DNA of 64,000 bases, from the NCBI GenBank assembly GCA_001770815.1, contig MESD01000124.1, positions 1 to 64,000 of the forward strand, in the 5' to 3' direction. Every line of letters begins with the position of its first letter. The stretch's first letter is position 1. Positions 24,824 to 33,988 of this stretch are shown here, in pieces. A program made the position numbers and the translations under genes. This DNA is from Burkholderiales bacterium RIFCSPHIGHO2_12_FULL_69_20. Lineage in GTDB: Bacteria > Pseudomonadota > Gammaproteobacteria > Burkholderiales > Burkholderiaceae_C. The notes beneath the pieces were generated by a model. That model made no database searches and was not told the origin of the DNA. It saw nothing but the letters and a program-made list of their open reading frames with translations.

Positions 24824-25481
24824 GGCCATCCGCATTGCCATCGTCGGCGCCGAAAGCACCGGCAAGACCGTGCTGGCGCAGGCGCTGGCCGACCGCATCG
24901 CCGCGCTGAGCGGGCTGCGCTGCACCTGGGTGGGTGAACACCTGCGCCACTGGTGCAACACCGCGGGCCGCACACCACGCCCGCACGAACAGCCCGCCAT
25001 CGCCGAGGCCCAGCACCGGCTGATCGATGCCGCCGCCGCGCACCACGACGTGGTGGTGTGCGACACCACCGCGCTGATGACCGCCGTCTACAGCGACCTG
25101 CTGTTCGACGACCGCAGCCTGGTGCCCTATGCCGTCGAACAGCAGCGCCGCTGCCACCTGACCCTGCTGACCGCACTCGACATCGCCTGGGTGCCCGACG
25201 GCCTGCAGCGCGATGGCCCGCAGGTGCGCGTGCCAGTCGACCGCCGGGTGCGTGCGCTGCTGATCGACCATGCCCTGCCCTGGTCGCTGGTGGCCGGCCA
25301 GGGTGCGGCGCGGGTGGAGGCCGCGCTGGACGCGGTGGCGCCGCTGCTGCGCGCGCGTGCCGTGGCGGGCAGCGGGCTGTTCACGCGGCTGGCCGACCGC
25401 GACGCGCAGGCTGCGGCCAGGCGCTGGGTGTGCAATGACTGCGACGTGCCCGATTGCGAGCACGCGCTGATGTCACGCTGA
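24816..25481 (+). CDS. NadR-like ribosylnicotinamide kinase domain ATPase
   Basis: This 221-residue P-loop protein opens MAEAIRIAIVGAESTGKTVL, with Walker A GAESTGKT as in the kinase domain of NadR. WVGEHLRHWCNTAGRTPRP and VVVCDTTALMTAVYSDLLFD follow. It lacks the adenylyltransferase domain and the helix-turn-helix of full NadR. Coupling to pnuC supports phosphorylation of imported nicotinamide riboside to NMN. It converges with the chemoreceptor gene. Confidence 0.85.
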   Translation: MAEAIRIAIVGAESTGKTVLAQALADRIAALSGLRCTWVGEHLRHWCNTAGRTPRPHEQPAIAEAQHRLIDAAAAHHDVVVCDTTALMTAVYSDLLFDDRSLVPYAVEQQRRCHLTLLTALDIAWVPDGLQRDGPQVRVPVDRRVRALLIDHALPWSLVAGQGAARVEAALDAVAPLLRARAVAGSGLFTRLADRDAQAAARRWVCNDCDVPDCEHALMSR

Positions 25482-25515
25482 TGCCGCGCTCAAGCCCGAC
25501 CGACAACGGTCCGCA

Positions 25516-26877
25516 TCAGAACCGGTAGGCCAGCCGCAGCCCGCCCCAGTGGCGCCCGGCCACGGTGATCGGTGCGGCAGCCTCCTTCAGCAGCACGAAC
25601 TGGCCACCACCCATGTCGCGGCGGTAGGTCTGCAGCAGGAAGGGCTGGGCATTGCGTGCCGAGCGCAGGCCGGTGCGGTCGTTGAAGATGCGGCGGTTGC
25701 GGCAGTTGGCGGTGTTCCATACCACGTCGCCCGGGCGCTGGGCCTGGTTGTAGCGCTGGTTGTGGCAGGCGATGTAGCCATTGCGGTCGGCGGCGATGCA
25801 GAACACCACCTGGTTGCTCAACGCCAGCACCGCCTCCTGCACCGCCGGGAACAACTTGTCGGCCAGCGTGGAAAAGCGCGTCAGGTGCTGGGCCGGCGCG
25901 CTGCCCGCCACCGGCACATACTGCTCGTCGAACAGCGCTGCCGCATCGATGCGGCCTTCGCGCAACGCGCGCTCCAACGCCTGCGCGATGCGCCCGGCCG
26001 CCGCTTGTGCCGCTTGCACGAAGGGCGTGTCGGCCGTCTGCACGCCGGCGTCGGCGGTCACCTGCAGCAGGTGCTCCGACAGGTCCAACAGCGTCTCGGT
26101 GCGGCGCAGCGAGACGGCGAAGACGCCCATGGTGGCCTGCATCTCGCCCTCGATGCCGGCCATGCGGCTGACCAGCGCATCGCACACGCCGTGGCTCTGC
26201 GTGGCCGCCTGGGCGATGCGCTCGACGCCGGTCACCACCTCGCCCAGCGCGGCATGCACCGCGCCCTGCGGCTGCCCATCGGACTGGCGCTGGATGTCGC
26301 GGGCCAGCGCCGCGATGCGGGCATCGAGCTGGGCCACCGTGCCCAAGATCTGCTTGGACGTGGCCTCCACCCGGGCGGCGAGGTCCTTCACCGCATCGGC
26401 CACCACGCCGAAGCCGCGCCCGGCCTCGCCGGCGCGCTTGGCCTCGACCGAGGCGTTGAAGGCCACCAGCCGGGTCTGCAGCGCAATCTGGCTGATCTGG
26501 CCCGCGGCCTCGGACACTTCGCGCAGCGTGCCCACCACCGCCGAGACCTCGGCGCCGACCTGCTCCACCACGTCGCGCGCCAGTGCCACCGCACGCTGGC
26601 CCGCGCCCGACTGCTGCACGATGGTGTCCTGCGCCCGGTTGACGGCGCCCAGCTCGGCGGCCAGCGCGTTCACAGCCTGGGCCTAGCGGCCGGCCTGCTG
26701 GTGGGCATCATCGATCGCGCCACGCACCTCGGCCGCCTCGCGGCCCAGCGTGGACGCGCGCGCGGCCAGGTCGGTCAGCAGCGCCGGCGCGTCGGGCGGG
26801 CGATTTGCCGCCGCAGCGGCCAGCGTCGATTCGGCTGGGGACGGTTCAGGGCGGGGGCGGCGCAGCAGGTTCAACAT
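25516..26877 (-). pseudogene. soluble methyl-accepting chemotaxis protein interrupted by an amber codon
   Basis: The frame from ATG 26877 to the stop at 25516 spans 454 codons but has one in-frame TAG at 26685-26683, about codon 65. Before it the protein reads MLNLLRRPRPEPSPAE to DDAHQQAGR; after it AQAVNALAAELGAVNRAQ continues with no frame change. The signalling hairpin is recognisable: ISQIALQTRLVAFNASVEAK, then RAGEAGRGFGVVADAVKDLA. No transmembrane helix is seen, so it would be cytoplasmic. The C-terminal part (IAADRNGYIACHNQRYNQ, RPGDVVWNTANCRNRRIF, RDMGGGQFVLLKEAAAPI) is a conserved sensory-like tail. A single CAG-to-TAG change would explain the stop. A GTG at 26673 could restart translation and give 385 residues. 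Confidence 0.75.
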
Positions 26878-27025
26878 GGCAGTCTCGTACGGGGAGGCGG
26901 GGCCACGACGGGCCCGACCCGCCGCCGGGGACTGCTAACCCCGGCGCGGTGCTGGATAGGCTGGACACGGGAAATCGCCCGACCGGCTTCGAGCGGGGCC
27001 TATCGCCCGGCCGAGCGGCGGTTCA

Positions 27026-27748
27026 TCACCAGGCGCGCAGCTTGCTGCGCAGGCGGGCGATGCTCTGGCTGTGCAGCTGGCAGACCCGGCTTTCGGTCAC
27101 CTTCAGCACGGCCGCGATCTCCTTGAGGTTCATGTCATGCTCGTAGTACATGCTCATCACGTACTGCTCGCGTTCGGGCAGGTTCTTGATCGCTGCGACC
27201 AGCGCCTCGCGCATGCGCCGGTCCTGCAGCATCGCCAGCGGGTTGGCCTCGTCGTCGGTGGCGTGGCGGTCGAGGTAGTCGTCGTCGCCGTCGTCACCGG
27301 TCATGTCCTCCAGGTACACCAGCTGGGTGCCACGCACCTTGCCCAGCAGCTCCTGGTAGGCGGTCAGCGTCAGGCCCATTTCGGCGGCGATCTCGCTCTC
27401 GTGCGGTGCCCGCTTGAGCACCTGCTCGAGCTTGTGCACCGCCGACTCGATGCTGCGCTGATGGCGGCGGTCGCCGCGGCTCATCCAATCGTTGCCGCGC
27501 AGCTCGTCGAGCATGGCGCCGCGGATGCGCTGGGTGGCGAAGGTCTCGAACTGCACGCCATGCGCCGAATCGAAGCGGGTCAGCGCATCCGACAGGCCGA
27601 TCATGCCGACCTGGATCAGGTCGTCCAGTTCCACGTTGGCCGGCAGCTTGGCGATCATCTGGTGGGCCAGGCGGCGCACCAGCGGGCTGTATTGCTTGAG
27701 CAGCGCGTTCGCGTCGAGGCGGCCCTTGGCGGTGTACATGTTCATCAT
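27026..27748 (-). CDS. fliA: flagellar sigma factor FliA (sigma-28)
   Basis: This 240-residue sigma-70-family protein directs transcription of late flagellar, motor and chemotaxis genes. Region 2 is VELDDLIQVGMIGLSDALTR followed by FETFATQRIRGAMLDELR. Region 3 includes APHESEIAAEMGLTLTAY. Region 4 is LPEREQYVMSMYYEHDMNLK then EIAAVLKVTESRVCQLHSQS. Several Met codons (27748, 27745, 27739) could start it. It ends the flhB-flhA-flhF-flhG-like-fliA series. Confidence 0.97.
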   Translation of the reverse strand: MMNMYTAKGRLDANALLKQYSPLVRRLAHQMIAKLPANVELDDLIQVGMIGLSDALTRFDSAHGVQFETFATQRIRGAMLDELRGNDWMSRGDRRHQRSIESAVHKLEQVLKRAPHESEIAAEMGLTLTAYQELLGKVRGTQLVYLEDMTGDDGDDDYLDRHATDDEANPLAMLQDRRMREALVAAIKNLPEREQYVMSMYYEHDMNLKEIAAVLKVTESRVCQLHSQSIARLRSKLRAW

Positions 27749-27760
27749 GCTCCGGTCGAT

Positions 27761-28579
27761 TCAATTCATGCGGCCGACTGACGCGGGCCGACGTTGGGAC
27801 GCTTGTTTTGCGGGGTAGGCGGGCAGCTCGGCCAGCGCATTGGCGGGCGCTGCGCCGGGCAACGTGGCCGCCAGGTCGGCAGCCAGCCGGCACAGGTCGG
27901 CCGTCAGCGGGCTGCTCGCTGCCGCCATCGGATCGACCACCGCCACCTGGCGCAGCGCGGCACCCAGGAAGTGGTCGGCACATTCGGCCAGGCGATCGCC
28001 CATGCGCTGGGCACGGCGCTCGCTCACGTCGCCGGCCACCACCAGGTCGTAGGCCAGCGCGCCCAGGCGCTGTGACAGCAGCTTCATCGAGGTGTAGGCA
28101 TGTGTCAGGCTGTCGGGCCGGTTGCCGGCCAGCAGCATGGGGCGCGGCGCGCGGCCGGCAAACATGCGGCGCAGGTCCAGCGCGCCGGCATGCAGCAGCA
28201 CCACGTCGGCCGCCGGCGCCGCGCTGCGCAGCGCGTCGAGAAAACCGCTCAGCGTGGCCCGGCTGTCGAGGTATTGCATGGCCAGGCCGCGGGCGGCGAG
28301 GTACGACACTTGGTCGGACAGCGGCTCGATGCAGGCCGCCAGGTCGACCGAGGCCAGCTCGTGCGGCGGTGATGCGCTGTCGGCCGCGTCCACCACCAGC
28401 GTGCGCAGGCCCTGCTCGGCAAAGGCGGCACACAGCCGCTCCATCACCACGCCGGTGCCATTGACCTGGGGGTTGTGCACCAGGGGCACGAAGCGCGGCT
28501 CGCGGCCGGCAAACAGCTGGCGCAGGCCATCGGCCTGGTCACGCGGGGCGGCGGGGCGACGGAGGGGCTGGGCGGGCAT
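27761..28579 (-). CDS. FlhG-like MinD-family protein with degenerate P-loop
   Basis: Position between flhF and fliA and a MinD-like layout suggest FlhG (FleN), the ATPase that limits flagellar number with FlhF. In canonical members the first strand leads to a KGGVGKT-type loop. Here the matching stretch is VPLVHNPQVNGTGVVMERLC, which lacks the signature lysine. Later, LRTLVVDAADSASPPHELAS and APAADVVLLHAGALDLRRMF occupy the places of the switch strands. The protein has 272 residues from ATG 28579; an ATG at 28633 would add 18. ATP use is doubtful; a regulatory or scaffolding role is possible. Confidence 0.7.
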   Translation of the reverse strand: MPAQPLRRPAAPRDQADGLRQLFAGREPRFVPLVHNPQVNGTGVVMERLCAAFAEQGLRTLVVDAADSASPPHELASVDLAACIEPLSDQVSYLAARGLAMQYLDSRATLSGFLDALRSAAPAADVVLLHAGALDLRRMFAGRAPRPMLLAGNRPDSLTHAYTSMKLLSQRLGALAYDLVVAGDVSERRAQRMGDRLAECADHFLGAALRQVAVVDPMAAASSPLTADLCRLAADLAATLPGAAPANALAELPAYPAKQASQRRPASVGRMN

Positions 28580-28727
28580 GGACGGCAGGGTGGACTGGTT
28601 GATGGGCAAGGGCGTCGATCGGCGATCAGGCATGCAACGGGGCGCCCGGACCCGACAACGACGGCCCCGGATAACCCGCACCGTGCATGGCCGCGAACAC
28701 CAGGTTGACTTCGCTGGCGTCGAGCTT

Positions 28728-30368
28728 TCACGACGCACTGCCACCGCCGCGCAGCGCCCGCTGCACCAGCGACTGGGCCGACAGGCGGTGCCAGTCTTCG
28801 GGCACCCGCTGGCCGTTGGCCACGCCGACCACGCGGGCGCGGTGGCGGATCAGCGCGTCCAGCGCCGGGCCCAGCTTGACCGCCTCGTCGAGCTTGCTGA
28901 CGATGACGCCATGGCACTGCGGCACGCCGTAGGCCACCATCACGTCCTCGACCGTCTCGCCCTGCGCGGCGGCGTTGATCACCAGCAGCTTCTTGATCGA
29001 ACGATGCTGCAGCATGTCCAGCAGCTCCTTGGTGCGGGCATCACGCTGGGCCATGCCGGCGGTGTCGATCAGCACCAGCTTCTTGGCCGACAGCAGCTCC
29101 AGCAGGTCTTCCAGCGAGGCGCGGTCGTGCGCGGTGTGCACCGGCACGCCCAGGATGCGGCCATAGGTGCGCAGCTGCTCGTGGGCGGCCACGCGGTAGG
29201 CGTCCAGCGTGATCAGGCCGAGATTGGCGGCGCCATGCTTGGTGGCGAAGGCCGCCGCCAGCTTGGCCGTGCTGGTGGTCTTGCCCACGCCGGTGGGGCC
29301 GATCAGCGCGAGCACGCCATCGTGGTCTTCCAGCGGCAGCTCGTGCTCGTCGGTGTGCAGGTTGCGCTCCAGCACGCCGGCCGCCCAGGCCAGTTCGTCA
29401 GGCGCCTGCTGTGCGTCGGGCAGGCTCTGCACCAGCTTGCGCACCAGCGCCGGTGACAGCCCGGCGTCGAACAGCTTCTGCGACAGCCCGGCCTGGCGCG
29501 GATCACGCTGCAGCCGCTCCATGAAGGCCAGCATGCCGAAGCGCTCGTCGATCAGCGCGCGCACCGAGCGCAGCTCGCCACGCAGTTCGCCCATCGCTTC
29601 GCCGCGCTCGCGCAGCGAGGTGCTGTCGCCCAGCACGTCGTGCTGGCCGGGGCCGGCCAGGCGGATCTCGTCGCGCAGCACCGGCGGCTCGCGGCGCGGT
29701 GCCGTGCTGGCGGCCTTGGCGTTGATGCGCTCACGCAGCGCGGCATGGCGCTCGGGCGGTGCGGCATCGGCGCGGCGGCCTTCGCTGGCGACCACCCGCA
29801 GCGGCTGCGCCGTCGCAGGGGCCGCGGTGGCGGCCTGCGGCGCCGTGGCGCGGGCGGCCAGGGCCGCGGGCAGCGACGGTGCCTGCTGGGCCAGCTCGGC
29901 CTGGCGGCGCTTGAGCATGCGCTCGCGCACATAGTCCTGGAAGGTCAGCGTGCTCATGCCGAGTGTCTCGACATCCCTTGCTACCGACTGATCGAAGCCG
30001 GGTTCGGGCATTGCGGCGCTGCGGCTGGGGTCGAAACGCGACGGCGCGCTGTCGCCCAGCGTGGGCTCCAGCCGCGGCTCGACACGCGCATCGAAGCGTT
30101 CACCACGGGCGGCGATGCGTTCGGCCAGCGTGGCCGGGCGCGTCAGGGTCGGCGGGGCCGGCACCACCACCGGCGGTGCAGCGCGCTGCACCGGCGCCTG
30201 CGCGGCGGCCTGCTGAATGCGGGCCATGCCTTCGGGGGCCAGGGCCAGAACCTCCACGCCATCGCCCGAGGGCTTGGTGGACAGCACGACCGCGTCGTCA
30301 CCGAGGGCCTCGCGCACCAGTGCCAGCGCCTCGCGGGCGGTCTTGGCTGTAAAGCGCTTCACGTTCAT
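28728..30368 (-). CDS. flhF: flagellar biosynthesis GTPase FlhF
   Basis: FlhF is an SRP-like GTPase that sets the site of polar flagella. The 546-residue protein starts MNVKRFTAKTAREALALVRE, the usual FlhF N-terminus, followed by a long Ala/Pro-rich linker. The NG domain has the P-loop LIGPTGVGKTTSTAKLAAAF at about residue 350, LGLITLDAYRVAAHEQLRTY and VLIDTAGMAQRD, with TNKxD-like VSKLDEAVKLG. Its ATG overlaps the flhA stop (ATGA). Confidence 0.96.
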   Translation of the reverse strand: MNVKRFTAKTAREALALVREALGDDAVVLSTKPSGDGVEVLALAPEGMARIQQAAAQAPVQRAAPPVVVPAPPTLTRPATLAERIAARGERFDARVEPRLEPTLGDSAPSRFDPSRSAAMPEPGFDQSVARDVETLGMSTLTFQDYVRERMLKRRQAELAQQAPSLPAALAARATAPQAATAAPATAQPLRVVASEGRRADAAPPERHAALRERINAKAASTAPRREPPVLRDEIRLAGPGQHDVLGDSTSLRERGEAMGELRGELRSVRALIDERFGMLAFMERLQRDPRQAGLSQKLFDAGLSPALVRKLVQSLPDAQQAPDELAWAAGVLERNLHTDEHELPLEDHDGVLALIGPTGVGKTTSTAKLAAAFATKHGAANLGLITLDAYRVAAHEQLRTYGRILGVPVHTAHDRASLEDLLELLSAKKLVLIDTAGMAQRDARTKELLDMLQHRSIKKLLVINAAAQGETVEDVMVAYGVPQCHGVIVSKLDEAVKLGPALDALIRHRARVVGVANGQRVPEDWHRLSAQSLVQRALRGGGSAS

Positions 30369-32488
30369 GTGCCAGCTCCGATGATGTTGCCGATGCGGAT
30401 CGAATGGGTCTCAGGAATCTCGCTGTGCCCCAGCACCTTCAGCCGCGGCGCCGCGCGCTTGAGCAGCCGCGCCATCGGCACGCGGATGGCGTCGGGCACC
30501 AGCAGGCAGGCGGGCATGCCCAGGTCTTCCTGCTTGCGGGCGGTGTTGGCCGCCTCGCGGGTGAGGGTGTCGGCCACGCCGGGGTCCAGCGCAGCGCCGT
30601 GCGGCGAGTTCAGGGCCTGGCTGACCAGGCGCTCGAGCTCGGGCTCCAGCGCGATCACATCCAGCTCCTTCACCGGGCCGTAGATCTGCTGCACGATCAC
30701 CGGTGCCAGGTGCACGCGGATGCGGCGGGCCAGCTCGGCCGGATCGGTGGCCACCGCGGCATGCTCGGCGATGCACTCGACGATCGAGCGCATGTCGCGG
30801 ATGTGCACGCCTTCGTCCAGCAGCAGCTGCAGCACCTTCTGCAATGTGGCGATGCCGACCATTTTGGGAATCACGTCCTCGATGAGCTTGGGGGCCTGCT
30901 TGGTGACGTGCTCCACGAGTTGCTGGGTCTCCACACGACCCAGCAGGCGAGCTGCGTTCACTTGCATCAAGTGTGAAAGATGGGTCGCCACGACGGTCGC
31001 GCAATCAACCACCGTAAACCCGTTCATCTGGGCCATTTCGCGCTGGCGCTCCTCGATCCAGGTGGCGGGCAGGCCGAAGGCCGGATCGGTGGTGGGCGTG
31101 CCCGGCAGTTTCACCGTGGCGCCGCCCGGGTTGATGGCCAGCAGCATGCCCGGGAAGGCCTCGCCCTCGCCCACCACGGCGCCGCGCAGCAGCACGCGGT
31201 AGGCGCTGGGTTTGAGTTCCAGGTTGTCGCGGATGTGCACCGCCGGCGGCAGAAAGCCCACCTCGCCGGCAAACTTCTTGCGCACGCCCTTGATGCGGCT
31301 GAGCAGGTCGCCGGCGCGGGTCTTGTCGACCAGCGCGATCAGCCGGTAGCCCACCTCCAGGCCCAGCGTGTCGACCGGCTGCAGGTCGTCCCAGCTGGCC
31401 TCGGCATTGGCGGGTTGGGCATCGGGCGGTGGCGCGGCCGGGGCCGCGGCGGCCAGCTTGTCGCGCCGTGCCAGCCACCAGGCCAGCGTGCCCAGCGCGC
31501 CAGCGATCATCAGGAACACCAGATGCGGCATGCCCGGGATCAGCCCCAGCGTGCCGATGATGCCGGCGGTGACGCCCAGCGCCTTGCTGCTGCCGAACAC
31601 CTGGCTGCCGATCTGGCTGCCGATGTTCTGCTCCTTGCCCACGCGCGAGACCACCATCGCCGCGGCCACCGAGATCAGCAGCCCGGGGATCTGCGCCACC
31701 AACGCGTCGCCCACCGCCAGCAGCACGTAGCGGTCGGCGGCATCACCGGCGCTCAGGCCGTGGCTGACCACGCCGATGAGGAAGCCGCCGACGATGTTGA
31801 TCACCAGGATCAGCATGCCGGCGATGGCATCGCCGCGCACGAACTTGCTGGCGCCGTCCATCGAGCCGAAGAAGTCGGCCTCTTCGCCCACCTCGAGCCG
31901 GCGGCGCTTGGCCTCTTTCTCGTCGATCAGGCCGGCGTTCAGGTCGGCGTCGATCGCCATCTGCTTGCCGGGCATGGCATCCAGCGTGAAGCGCGCGCCC
32001 ACCTCGGCGATGCGCTCGGCGCCCTTGGTGACGACGATGAAGTTGATCACCACCAGCACCGCGAAGACGATCAAGCCGACCGCGAAGTTGCCGCCGATCA
32101 GGAAGTGGCCGAAGCTCTCGATCACCTTGCCGGCGGCGCCGGCGCCGTTGTGGCCTTCCAGCAGCACCACCCGGGTGGAGGCCACGTTCAGGCTCAGCCG
32201 CAGCAGCGTGGTGACCAGCAGCACGGTGGGAAAGGCGGCAAAGTCCAGCGGGCGCACCATGTTGGCAGCCACCATCACCACCATCAGCGCCATCGCGATG
32301 TTGAAGGTGAACAGCAGGTCCAGCGCAAACGGCGGCAGCGGCAGCACCATCATCGCCAGCACCAGCACGATGAAGATCGGCGCGCCCAGCGATTTCAGCA
32401 GCGTGGCGCTGACGCCCAGCTTGGCCGCGGCCTGGGTGGCCAGCCGGCCTTCGAGCAGGCCCTTCATCTGTGCGATCAGCGGGTTCAT
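30365..32488 (-). CDS. flhA: flagellar export gate protein FlhA
   Basis: FlhA is the large membrane component of the flagellar type III export gate. The 707-residue length is typical. About eight helices fill the first 350 residues, including LPPFALDLLFTFNIAMALMV and the conserved ARFTLDAMPGKQMAIDADLN loop. The cytoplasmic domain that docks chaperone-substrate complexes follows (LGLEVGYRLIALVD onward). It is four bases past flhB and overlaps flhF. Confidence 0.98.
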   Translation of the reverse strand: MNPLIAQMKGLLEGRLATQAAAKLGVSATLLKSLGAPIFIVLVLAMMVLPLPPFALDLLFTFNIAMALMVVMVAANMVRPLDFAAFPTVLLVTTLLRLSLNVASTRVVLLEGHNGAGAAGKVIESFGHFLIGGNFAVGLIVFAVLVVINFIVVTKGAERIAEVGARFTLDAMPGKQMAIDADLNAGLIDEKEAKRRRLEVGEEADFFGSMDGASKFVRGDAIAGMLILVINIVGGFLIGVVSHGLSAGDAADRYVLLAVGDALVAQIPGLLISVAAAMVVSRVGKEQNIGSQIGSQVFGSSKALGVTAGIIGTLGLIPGMPHLVFLMIAGALGTLAWWLARRDKLAAAAPAAPPPDAQPANAEASWDDLQPVDTLGLEVGYRLIALVDKTRAGDLLSRIKGVRKKFAGEVGFLPPAVHIRDNLELKPSAYRVLLRGAVVGEGEAFPGMLLAINPGGATVKLPGTPTTDPAFGLPATWIEERQREMAQMNGFTVVDCATVVATHLSHLMQVNAARLLGRVETQQLVEHVTKQAPKLIEDVIPKMVGIATLQKVLQLLLDEGVHIRDMRSIVECIAEHAAVATDPAELARRIRVHLAPVIVQQIYGPVKELDVIALEPELERLVSQALNSPHGAALDPGVADTLTREAANTARKQEDLGMPACLLVPDAIRVPMARLLKRAAPRLKVLGHSEIPETHSIRIGNIIGAGT

Positions 32489-32491
32489 GGC

Positions 32492-33667
32492 TTAGGGTGT
32501 GGCCTCTGCATGGGCATCCGTGGCAGGCTGGGCATCGGGTGCCGTCTGCGGATCAAGGTCGGGCGGCACCGCGATCGGCGGCAGCTCGTTGGGCATCGCG
32601 CCGCGCCCGGCCATGGCCGCGCGCAGCTGGTAGACATAGGCCAGCACCTGGGCCACGGCCGAGAACAGCCGCGCCGGGATCTCGTGGTCGACCTCGGTGT
32701 GGGTGTAGAGCGCACGCGCCAGCGGCGGCGACTGCAGCACCGGCACCTGGTGCTCGCGGGCGATGTCGCGGATCTTCAGCGCCATCAGGTCGGCGCCCTT
32801 GGCCACCACGCGCGGCGCGGCCATCGCGCCTTCGTCGTACTTCAGCGCCACCGCGTAGTGGGTGGGGTTCATCACCACCAGGTCGGCCTTGGGCACCGCG
32901 GCCAGCATGCGCTTCTTGGCCATCTCGCGCATGCGCGCCTTGATGCGGCCCTTCATCTCGACGTTGCCCTCGGCCTCCTTGTGCTCCTGCTTGACCTCCT
33001 GGTGGCTCATCTTCAGGCGGTTGCGCAGGTTCAGCCGCTGCAGCGGCACGTCGATGGCGGCAAACACCACCAGCACCACCAGCAGCAGCGCCAGGCCGTT
33101 CAGCAGTGATTGCCCGGTGTGGGCCAGCGCCACCGGCAGCGGCATGGTCAGTGCATCGTGGAACTGGCCCAGGTGCAGGTAGAGCCAGACCCCGCCCACC
33201 GTGCCCAGCAGCAGCGCCAGCACGCTGGCCTTGACCAGATCGCCCAGGTGCTGGCCCGAGACCATGCGGCCCAGGCCCGCCAGCGGATCGAGCTTGCTGA
33301 ACTTGGGCGCCAGCGGCTTGAAGGTGAAGTTCCAGCCGCCCGATGCCAGGCTGGCGCCCAGCGCCAGCGCGATGCCGACGGCGCCCAGCGGCAGCAGCAC
33401 CATCAGCCAGGCCCAGCCCAGCGTGGCCAGCTGGCGCGTCATGGCATCGGGCTGGGCCAGGGCCTGCAGGTCGAAGCGCAGGCCGGTGCTCAGCAGGCGG
33501 GCGAGCCAGTCGCCCAGGCGCGGCATCAGCAGCACCAGCATCGCACCGCCCCCGCCTACCACCATCAGGTGCGCCAGGTCGCGCGAACGCGCCACCTGGC
33601 CGTCCTGGCGGGCCTTGCGGATCTTCTTCTCTGAGGCGGGTAGGTTGCGGTCTTGGGAATCGGCCAT
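32492..33667 (-). CDS. flhB: flagellar export switch protein FlhB
   Basis: FlhB switches export from rod/hook to filament substrates by self-cleavage. The protein has 391 residues from ATG 33667 (MADSQDRNLPASEKKIRKAR), the standard start. A four-helix membrane part precedes the cytoplasmic domain, where the autocleavage motif NPTH lies at residues 267-270 (VVMNPTHYAVALKYDEG). It is the first gene of a minus-strand operon through fliA, with a sigma-28-like promoter about 100 bp upstream. Confidence 0.97.
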   Translation of the reverse strand: MADSQDRNLPASEKKIRKARQDGQVARSRDLAHLMVVGGGGAMLVLLMPRLGDWLARLLSTGLRFDLQALAQPDAMTRQLATLGWAWLMVLLPLGAVGIALALGASLASGGWNFTFKPLAPKFSKLDPLAGLGRMVSGQHLGDLVKASVLALLLGTVGGVWLYLHLGQFHDALTMPLPVALAHTGQSLLNGLALLLVVLVVFAAIDVPLQRLNLRNRLKMSHQEVKQEHKEAEGNVEMKGRIKARMREMAKKRMLAAVPKADLVVMNPTHYAVALKYDEGAMAAPRVVAKGADLMALKIRDIAREHQVPVLQSPPLARALYTHTEVDHEIPARLFSAVAQVLAYVYQLRAAMAGRGAMPNELPPIAVPPDLDPQTAPDAQPATDAHAEATP

Positions 33668-33760
33668 GGTCACAGGGCACGGACCAGTCCAGTCCGTGCT
33701 CAGCCATGGTGCCGGCCGGCCGCCCTGCAAGAGGGCGGATAAGCATCGCCAATCGCCCTG

Positions 33761-33787
33761 TTATCGGCCCGCTGTCGGAAACCTTGA
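33761..33787 (-). promoter_or_regulatory. sigma-28-type promoter upstream of flhB
   Basis: Read on the minus strand, TCAAGGTT is followed by 11 bases and then GCCGATAA. The -10 is a perfect match to the enteric FliA consensus, and the -35 matches at 6 of 8 positions. Transcription would start near 33753, some 85 bases before the flhB ATG. Confidence 0.65.
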
Positions 33788-33848
33788 GCCTCAAGCTGTC
33801 AGGCAGCGTGAAAAGGGCGTTCCCTCGTCTGTCTGATCGATTCGGCGC

Positions 33849-33876
33849 TCAAGTTGCGTCGAGGCCCTCCCGATAT
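33849..33876 (+). promoter_or_regulatory. weak sigma-28-like sequence upstream of the giant gene
   Basis: TCAAGTTG is followed 12 bases later by CCCGATAT, which matches 6 of 8 FliA -10 positions with spacing one base too long. It lies 113 bp before the giant gene's ATG. It is offered as a possibility only. Confidence 0.25.
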
Positions 33877-33988
33877 GCCGACGAGGAACGCGCTGAAGGT
33901 GCCGTCCATGCCCTGTCCGGGCGGACACCACCGACAACACCCACACCAGAGCTTGCTGCAAAACCACTTGCGCCGAAGGACTTGATAT

